The notes beneath the pieces were generated by a model, which saw only the letters and a program-made list of their open reading frames with translations, ran no database searches and was not told where the DNA came from. A stretch of DNA of 64,000 nucleotides from Pseudarthrobacter sp. AL07. GTDB taxonomy: Bacteria > Actinomycetota > Actinomycetes > Actinomycetales > Micrococcaceae. Both the position numbers and the translations under genes were made by a program. The DNA is taken from assembly GCF_029960665.1 (NCBI RefSeq), contig NZ_JASBRB010000003.1:124001-188000 (forward strand). The letters run 5' to 3'. This document shows positions 58,579 through 64,000 of this stretch, piece by piece (the stretch's first letter is position 1; each line of letters opens with the position of its first letter).

Positions 58579-58720
58579 GCTGCTTATTTCTCCTTGTGCA
58601 GTTGTGGTCTACGGACCGCGCTGGGCCCTGCCACAGCCGAGGATCCTGAATGGATCCTGCGACATTACGGTTTGTGCCGGTTGTCCGGCAGTGGTGCCGG
58701 CTTCCCGACGGTGAAGGCTT

Positions 58721-59152
58721 TTAGCCTTCTACGGTGATACCCATGGAGCGGGCGGTACCGGCGATGATCTTCGCTGCGCCTTCGAGGCTGGTGGCGTTGA
58801 GATCTTCCATCTTGGTGGTGGCGATCTCGTTGACCTGGGCCTGAGTCAGCTTGGCAACCTTGACGGTGTGCGGGGTGGGTGAACCCTTGGCAACGCCTGC
58901 AGCCTTCTTGATGAGCTCTGCAGCCGGCGGGGTCTTGGTGATGAACGTGAAGGAACGGTCTTCGTAGACCGTGATTTCCACGGGGATAACGTTTCCGCGC
59001 TGGGCTTCTGTGGCAGCGTTGTACGCCTTGCAGAATTCCATGATGTTGACACCGTGCTGGCCAAGTGCAGGACCGATCGGCGGGGCCGGGTTAGCGGCGC
59101 CTGCCTGGATCTGCAGCTTGATGAGGCCGGTGACCTTCTTCTTGGGAGCCAA
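58721..59152 (-). CDS. rplK: Ribosomal protein L11
   Basis: 143 residues: [26 protein letters not shown] and the C-terminal [15 protein letters not shown] are canonical. The Pro-rich N-terminal region is the thiopeptide-binding site. 130 nt after nusG. Confidence 0.98.
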
Positions 59153-59282
59153 TGTAAGGTCCTTCTCTCAATATCTTCCTGGGACACAGGAGCGTGCCTC
59201 AGGTTGGTGGTCGCCATGGCGAGGCGACCGGCCGTTCCGGGGCTGCTAAGCGGGCAGTCCGGAACGAATTCTGTGCGGGTTA

Positions 59283-60194
59283 TTAGATCTTGCTGACCTG
59301 GTTGAATGCCAGCGTGACCGGGGTTTCGCGTTCGAAGATCGACACGAGCACCACGAGGGTCTGGGATTCCACCTTGATCTCGGAGATCGTGGCGGGAAGG
59401 GTCTCGAACGGACCTTCCTTGACGATGACCGATTCGCCGACCTCGAAGTCGATGTCGACCTGGGCGGCAGCGTGCTTGACGGGCTTGCCCTTTTCGGCCT
59501 GCTCTTCTTCGAAGACCGGCGCGAGCATGGAGAAGACTTCGTCGAGGCGCAGCGGCACCGGGTTGTGGGCGTTGCCCACGAAGCCGGTAACGCCGGGGGT
59601 GTGGCGGACGGCGCCCCAGGAGGCATCCGTCAGGTCCATGCGGACCAGGACGTAGCCGGGGATCCGGACGCGGTTGATGACCTTGCGCTGAGCGTTCTTG
59701 ATCTCAACGACCTCTTCCATGGGCACCTGGATTTCGAAGATGTAATCTTCCATGTCCAGGGTCTGGATGCGGGTCTCAAGGTTGGCTTTGACGCGGTTTT
59801 CGTAGCCGGCGTAGGAGTGGATGACGTACCAGTCACCCTCCTGGCGGCGCAGCTTGGCTTTGAATTCGTCGGCGGGGTCAACTTCGGCCTGGGCGGCCGC
59901 GGCTGCCAGGGCGTCTGCGTCTGCGTCGTCGCTCTCTGAGTCGCCTTCAGCAGCTTCGCCTTCTACGGCGTCACCTTCTGAATCGGCATCCTCTGGATCG
60001 TCTGAATCGTCGGCGGAATCGGCGTCAGCGGAATCGGCGTCAGCGGAATCGGGCGCAGCGGACTCAACCTCGGACTCTTCACCGGCTTCAACCGTGGCGG
60101 CCGCCGTGTTGTCCGTGGACTCTTCCAGCTCAGTCTCGGTTACCTCGAGCTCCTGCTCAGACACTTGGTCTCCTGCTTCCTCATTGCCTAACAT
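59283..60194 (-). CDS. nusG: Transcription factor NusG with acidic N-terminal extension
   Basis: 303 residues, against about 180 in E. coli. Residues 1-115 are an acidic extension with short Ser/Ala/Asp/Glu repeats ([17 protein letters not shown]). The NGN domain starts at [20 protein letters not shown] and the KOW domain at [18 protein letters not shown]. NusG binds RNA polymerase and links it to Rho or ribosomal S10. Extensions of this kind are common in actinobacteria. It is 86 nt after secE. Confidence 0.97.
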   Translation of the reverse strand: MLGNEEAGDQVSEQELEVTETELEESTDNTAAATVEAGEESEVESAAPDSADADSADADSADDSDDPEDADSEGDAVEGEAAEGDSESDDADADALAAAAAQAEVDPADEFKAKLRRQEGDWYVIHSYAGYENRVKANLETRIQTLDMEDYIFEIQVPMEEVVEIKNAQRKVINRVRIPGYVLVRMDLTDASWGAVRHTPGVTGFVGNAHNPVPLRLDEVFSMLAPVFEEEQAEKGKPVKHAAAQVDIDFEVGESVIVKEGPFETLPATISEIKVESQTLVVLVSIFERETPVTLAFNQVSKI

Positions 60195-60280
60195 GCCTAT
60201 TTAAATGGCTCAATTCCGCACACCGCGTGGATTCTTCCGGTTTACCCGGACAAGGCCACGCGGCCTGCGGACGATATGCC

Positions 60281-60565
60281 TTAGCGGTCCCCGGGAGCTA
60301 TCCCGCCGAAGACCCAGCTGACCACGGTTCCAAAACCGATGTCCAGCAGGCTGACGATCACCATCATGATGGCCACGAACACCAGCACCACGAGCGTGTA
60401 GTTGATCAGTTCCTTGCGGGTTGGTGCAACAACCTTCTTCAGTTCGCCGATGACCTGGCGCATAAAGAGTGCAATTCGAGCGAAGAAGTTTGCCTTGGCG
60501 TCCTTCTTAGCTGGGCGGCCCTTGGAGCTGCTGGCAGCTGTTTCGGTCACCTGTTCCTCGCTCAT
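60281..60565 (-). CDS. secE: Preprotein translocase subunit SecE
   Basis: 94 residues: a soluble N-terminus, the amphipathic motif FMRQVIGELKKVVAPTRKEL and a single C-terminal transmembrane helix. It completes SecYE(G). It follows tRNA-Trp on the same strand, a conserved arrangement. Confidence 0.96.
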   Translation of the reverse strand: MSEEQVTETAASSSKGRPAKKDAKANFFARIALFMRQVIGELKKVVAPTRKELINYTLVVLVFVAIMMVIVSLLDIGFGTVVSWVFGGIAPGDR

Positions 60566-60646
60566 CTTTGCAATGTTGGATTACCCGGTCCTGATCAGAA
60601 CCATGGTTGCTGCGCGTGCTCCGGCATTCCGCCGGAACAGCTTGCG

Positions 60647-60719
60647 CAGGGCAGACAGGACTCGAACCTGCAACCTGCGGTTTTGGAGACCGCTGCGCTA
60701 CCAATTGCGCCACTACCCT
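60647..60719 (-). tRNA. tRNA-Trp (CCA anticodon)
   Basis: 73 nt. The acceptor stem AGGGTAG pairs with CTGCCCT (one G-U), the D arm has GCGC/GCGC, the anticodon loop CTCCAAA shows CCA, and the T arm is GCAGG TTCGAGT CCTGT. The discriminator is G; the 3' CCA is not encoded. It lies just upstream of secE. Confidence 0.97.
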
Positions 60720-60995
60720 ATGGATCGAAAACAGCATCCTAACAAAACTTCCGCAGTTTGCACTGGGGCGCACGTCATCATCCGTGTTTTCAACACCGGA
60801 GAACCAGTCTACGCAACAACTTCGTCTACGTCGAACCAGCTTCATTCCGGACCCTCCAATCCTGCCCTGGTGGGTGACTTGACCTGCTGTCACATCCACG
60901 CCGGCAGCCCGAACGATCCGCTGAACAGCATAGAGTAGATCACGTCGAATTCCACCATTCAGCCTCCGGGCTGCAAGCGAAGAACGGACCCTGCC

Positions 60996-62213
60996 ATGTC
61001 TGCCGCCCGCGTTTCCAAGCGCATTTCCGCTATTGCCGAATCCGCAACCCTGGCCGTTGATGCCAAGGCCAAGGCGCTGAAGGCAGCGGGGCGGCCGGTT
61101 ATTGGCTTCGGGGCAGGGGAACCGGACTTCCCCACCCCGGACTACATCGTCAAAGCGTCCATCGAGGCCGCCAGCCAGCCCAAGTACCACCGCTACTCCC
61201 CCGCCGCCGGACTGCCGGAGCTCAAAAAAGCCATCGCCGAGAAGACGCTCCGCGACTCCGGCTACGCCGTGGATCCGTCCCAGGTCCTGGTGACCAACGG
61301 CGGCAAGCAGGCCGTGTACAACACCTTCGCCACGCTGGTGGATCCGGGCGACGAAGTGATTGTCCCCACACCGTTCTGGACCACGTACCCGGAGGCCATC
61401 AGGCTCGCCGGCGGTGTTCCCGTTGAGGTGTTCGCCGGACCTGAGCAGGACTACCTGGTCACCGTTGAGCAGCTTGAGGCCGCTGTAACGGACAAGAGCA
61501 AGATCCTGCTGTTTGTCTCGCCGTCCAACCCCACCGGCGCCGTGTACAGCCCGGAGCATGTGGCTGAGATCGGCAAGTGGGCCGCAGCCAAGGGGCTCTG
61601 GGTGGTCACCGACGAGATCTATGAGCACCTGACCTACGACGGCGTCCCGTTCACCTCGATAGCCACGGCAGCTCCGGAACTCGGCGACAAAGTGGTCATC
61701 CTCAATGGCGTGGCCAAGACCTATGCGATGACCGGCTGGCGGGTCGGCTGGATGATCGGCCCGGCCGACGTCATCAAGGCGGCCACCAACCTGCAGTCGC
61801 ACGCCACGTCCAACGTTTCGAACATCATGCAGATTGCAGCCCTCGCCGCCGTCTCCGGACCGCTGACCGCCGTGGACGAGATGAAGGTGGCGTTTGACCG
61901 CCGCCGCAAGGCGATCGTGGCCGGCCTGAATGCGATTGACGGTGTTGAGTGCCCGACGCCGAAGGGTGCGTTCTACGTCTACGCGGACGTCCGTGCGCTG
62001 CTGGGGAAGGAATTCCCGACGGCGGCGGGCACCGCAACGCCGTCCACCTCCGCCGAACTCGCTGCTTTGATCCTGGATGAAGTTGAGGTGGCTGTGGTGC
62101 CCGGTGAGGCGTTCGGCCCCTCCGGCTACCTGCGGCTCTCCTACGCACTCGGCGACGAGGACCTGGCCACCGGCGTCGCCCGGCTCCAGGACTTCCTGGG
62201 CAAAGCCAAGTAG
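60996..62213 (+). CDS. Aspartate-type (class I) aminotransferase
   Basis: 405 residues. The PLP lysine is Lys241 in [26 protein letters not shown], and [12 protein letters not shown] are family motifs. Function is transamination of aspartate or related amino acids; the exact substrate is unclear. It is divergent from tRNA-Trp and followed by a long palindrome. Confidence 0.92.
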   Translation: MSAARVSKRISAIAESATLAVDAKAKALKAAGRPVIGFGAGEPDFPTPDYIVKASIEAASQPKYHRYSPAAGLPELKKAIAEKTLRDSGYAVDPSQVLVTNGGKQAVYNTFATLVDPGDEVIVPTPFWTTYPEAIRLAGGVPVEVFAGPEQDYLVTVEQLEAAVTDKSKILLFVSPSNPTGAVYSPEHVAEIGKWAAAKGLWVVTDEIYEHLTYDGVPFTSIATAAPELGDKVVILNGVAKTYAMTGWRVGWMIGPADVIKAATNLQSHATSNVSNIMQIAALAAVSGPLTAVDEMKVAFDRRRKAIVAGLNAIDGVECPTPKGAFYVYADVRALLGKEFPTAAGTATPSTSAELAALILDEVEVAVVPGEAFGPSGYLRLSYALGDEDLATGVARLQDFLGKAK

Positions 62214-62230
62214 GCCTCCCCGAACAGCAT

Positions 62231-62289
62231 ATGCGCTATCACTTTTGGTCCTTATGCACGGCTTATAACCACCAAAAGTGATAGCGCAT
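62231..62289. repeat. 19-bp perfect palindrome with 21-nt loop
   Basis: The arms 62231-62249 and 62271-62289 are exactly complementary. It lies between convergent genes, 18 nt after the aminotransferase stop and 9 nt from the regulator's expected stop at 62298. No clear U-tail. Confidence 0.85.
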
Positions 62290-62297
62290 CTTTGGGG

Positions 62298-62979
62298 CTA
62301 GAGGAGGCGGCGTTCGGCGGCCCACTTGGTCAGCTCGTGCCGGCTGGAGAGCTGGAGTGCGAAGCACCGCTGACACGTGGGTTTCCACGGTTTTGATGCT
62401 GATGAACAGCTCTTTGGCCACCTCCTTATAGCTGTAGCCGCGGGCGATCAGGCGCATCACTTCGAGCTCGCGGGCGGAAAGCCTGTCCAGCTCGTCGTCG
62501 GCAATGTCCGCCGGAGCGGTGCCAAAGGCGTCCAGCACAAAGCCGGCCAGCCGGGGCGAGAACACGGCGTCGCCGCCGGCCACGCGGAACACCGCGTCGG
62601 TGATTTCGGCCCCGGAAATTGTCTTGGTGACGTACCCCCGGGCGCCGGCGCGGATGACCGATACCACGTCCTCGGCGGCGTCGGAGACGCTCAGTGCCAG
62701 GAACTTGGTAGTGCCCAGGAGCGCCACGGAACCCGCGATGACTTCCCGGCCACCACCGCCCAGGCCGCCAGGCAGGTGCACATCCAGGAGCACCACCTCC
62801 GGACGCTCCTGCGCGATTACAGCGATTGCCTGCTCAACAGTGGCCGCTTCCCCAACAACGAGGATGCTCTGATCGAGGTCAGCTTTGAGCCCCGAACGGA
62901 AGATAGCGTGGTCGTCCACGATCACCACCCGGACCGGCTGTGCGGGGCGGATGCCCGCGGTCCCCTGTACGTTGTTCAT
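62298..62979 (-). pseudogene. NarL/FixJ-family response regulator with apparent 2-nt frameshift
   Basis: The receiver domain (phospho-acceptor Asp66 in LLDVHLPGG) and most of the LuxR-type helix-turn-helix (LSARELEVMRLIARGYSYKEVAKELFISIKTVETHVSAVLR) are intact. After VLR the expected KLQLSSRHELTKWAAERRLL is present only in another frame, ending at the TAG at 62298-62300. A 2-nt loss near 62357-62358 explains this. The uninterrupted frame continues to 62263 with an unrelated tail. It may be a real mutation or a sequencing error. The start overlaps the kinase stop by 4 nt. Confidence 0.8.
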
Positions 62980-64000
62980 GATTTTCCTTCCGCGTTGTCC
63001 GTTTGGAGCGCCGGCATGCCCAGCCGCACCTCCGTACCGTCCGGCGTGCTGGTTATGGACGCAGATCCACCGTGCCGTTTCATGCGTCCAATGATCGATT
63101 CACGGACGCCGAGCCGGTCTTCGGGAACATCCTGCAGGTCGAAGCCCGGACCCCTGTCCTTGATGAAGATTTCTGTGCGTCCATCGGAAACTTCCAGGTA
63201 GACAGAGACGGTCCCGCCGCCGTGACGGGACGCATTGAGCATCGCCTCACGGCTGGCCTGGAGCAGCGCCTCGTGGGATTCGGTCATGGCGGTGTCCCCG
63301 ACGCTGACCACCTCCACGGCGTTGCCGAGGGAGTCTTCCACCTCGGCCGCCGCCGCCTTGATGCGGGCCGAAAGCTGGCCTGCTTCCTTACCGGGGTCCT
63401 GGAACAGCCAGCTCCTGAGTTCGCGTTCCTGGGCCCGGGCGAGCCGGAGGACGTCGTGTTCGTTTCCCGCCCGCCGCTGGATCAGGGCGAGGGTCTGGAG
63501 GACGGAGTCGTGCAGGTGGGCAGCAATTTCGGCCCGCTCCGTTTCGCGGATCCGGCCCGCGCGCTCTGTTTCCAGGTCCCGCCAGAATTTGAGGGCCCAC
63601 GGAAGGAGCACCAGAACCACGCCGCCAAGCACCGCCACCGATGCGAGCAGGGCCAGCCAGGTTTGTTCCCAGGATCCGGAACCGGAGACCATTACCAGCA
63701 CGCCGGCAACCACCAGCGCCAATCCGGCGGCGAGGCGCGCCCAGCCGCCTGCCTGGTCGGCCTTGGTTTTGTCCACGAGCCCGGCACGGCGGGTTTCGTC
63801 GAGCTGCATCCAGGCGATGGCTGCACCGCTCAGCACGGCGGCGGCGGGGATGAGGGTCCCCAGGGGCACGTCCACGCCGAGCAGCCGGGCAATCATGATG
63901 CCCGCCACCAGGAGGAGCCCGGCGCCCAGCAGCATTTCCTTGCCGTACCGCGTGCGGCGGACCCGGAACCACGGCGACCGCACGGCGGCCGGGTAACCGG
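62976..64000 (-). CDS. NarL-type sensor histidine kinase, truncated by window edge
   Basis: The frame is open to the right edge; an internal GTG at 63983 gives 335 residues but the protein probably starts further out. Four hydrophobic helices (about 17-130) lead to a HisKA_3 domain with phospho-acceptor His158 (numbered from that GTG) in HLHDSVLQTLALI and a HATPase with REAMLNASRHGG and DRGPGFD. Many relatives carry an N-terminal PspC domain, which would lie outside the window. It is coupled to the regulator by overlap. Confidence 0.82.
   Translation of the reverse strand, partial: GYPAAVRSPWFRVRRTRYGKEMLLGAGLLLVAGIMIARLLGVDVPLGTLIPAAAVLSGAAIAWMQLDETRRAGLVDKTKADQAGGWARLAAGLALVVAGVLVMVSGSGSWEQTWLALLASVAVLGGVVLVLLPWALKFWRDLETERAGRIRETERAEIAAHLHDSVLQTLALIQRRAGNEHDVLRLARAQERELRSWLFQDPGKEAGQLSARIKAAAAEVEDSLGNAVEVVSVGDTAMTESHEALLQASREAMLNASRHGGGTVSVYLEVSDGRTEIFIKDRGPGFDLQDVPEDRLGVRESIIGRMKRHGGSASITSTPDGTEVRLGMPALQTDNAEGKS

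Noticed and set aside
59990..60070. Short direct repeats as a CRISPR-like array
   Set aside because: They are in-frame repeats of the acidic NusG extension, with no spacers of constant length.
60507..61802. A 431-residue minus-strand frame over tRNA-Trp and the aminotransferase
   Set aside because: It runs through a tRNA gene and has no recognisable domain.

Overview
This 64 kb window comes from a high-GC Gram-positive bacterium, most probably Arthrobacter or Pseudarthrobacter (Micrococcaceae). The evidence is the str / S10 / spc / alpha ribosomal gene order, Ala/Glu-rich tails on several ribosomal proteins, a short-LID adenylate kinase, a 1299-residue RpoC and a Tad pilus operon of actinobacterial type. 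The genus is inferred from protein character, not from a search.

Layout. 1-8.2 kb (+): the end of a Tad/Flp pilus operon (CpaB-like partial, TadZ, TadA, TadB, TadC), an Hpt-like protein lacking the phospho-acceptor histidine, and a divergent OmpR-type regulator and membrane PAS histidine kinase. 8.3-10.5 kb (+): a cyclic di-GMP-I riboswitch precedes a small secreted protein, followed by a SipW-like (Ser/His) signal peptidase fused to a large extracytoplasmic region. This is the most interesting locus: a second-messenger switch in front of an apparent export and processing unit, next to pilus genes. 10.6-15.9 kb (-): the alpha cluster infA-rpmJ-rpsM-rpsK-rpoA-rplQ-truA and a P1-family peptidase. 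16.1-19.5 kb (+): a Ugp-like sugar-phosphate ABC importer without its ATPase. 19.6-32.5 kb (-): the complete S10 and spc operons, then secY-adk-map. 32.9-34.4 kb (+): a GH1 beta-glucosidase. 34.5-38.9 kb (-): a 41-residue membrane peptide and a 1404-residue polytopic membrane protein. 39-51.3 kb (-): rpoB-rpoC and rpsL-rpsG-fusA-tuf. 51.6-54.0 kb: a small lipoprotein (-), a thiolase and a YbaK deacylase (+). 54.2-60.7 kb (-): tRNA-Trp-secE-nusG-rplK-rplA, two tandem double-GNAT acetyltransferases, then rplJ-rplL. 61.0-62.2 kb (+): an aspartate-type aminotransferase. 62.3-64 kb (-): a NarL-type two-component pair whose regulator has an apparent 2-nt frameshift near its C-terminus. The kinase runs off the right edge.

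Together the window joins most of the core translation and transcription genes to accessory islands for surface attachment, carbon uptake and signalling. Terminator-like hairpins split the ribosomal superoperon into units: after rpsQ, after rplO, between rpsK and rpoA, inside the start of truA, after rplL and after rplA. Candidate promoters are given only where a motif can be seen. No CRISPR array, insertion sequence or rRNA was found.
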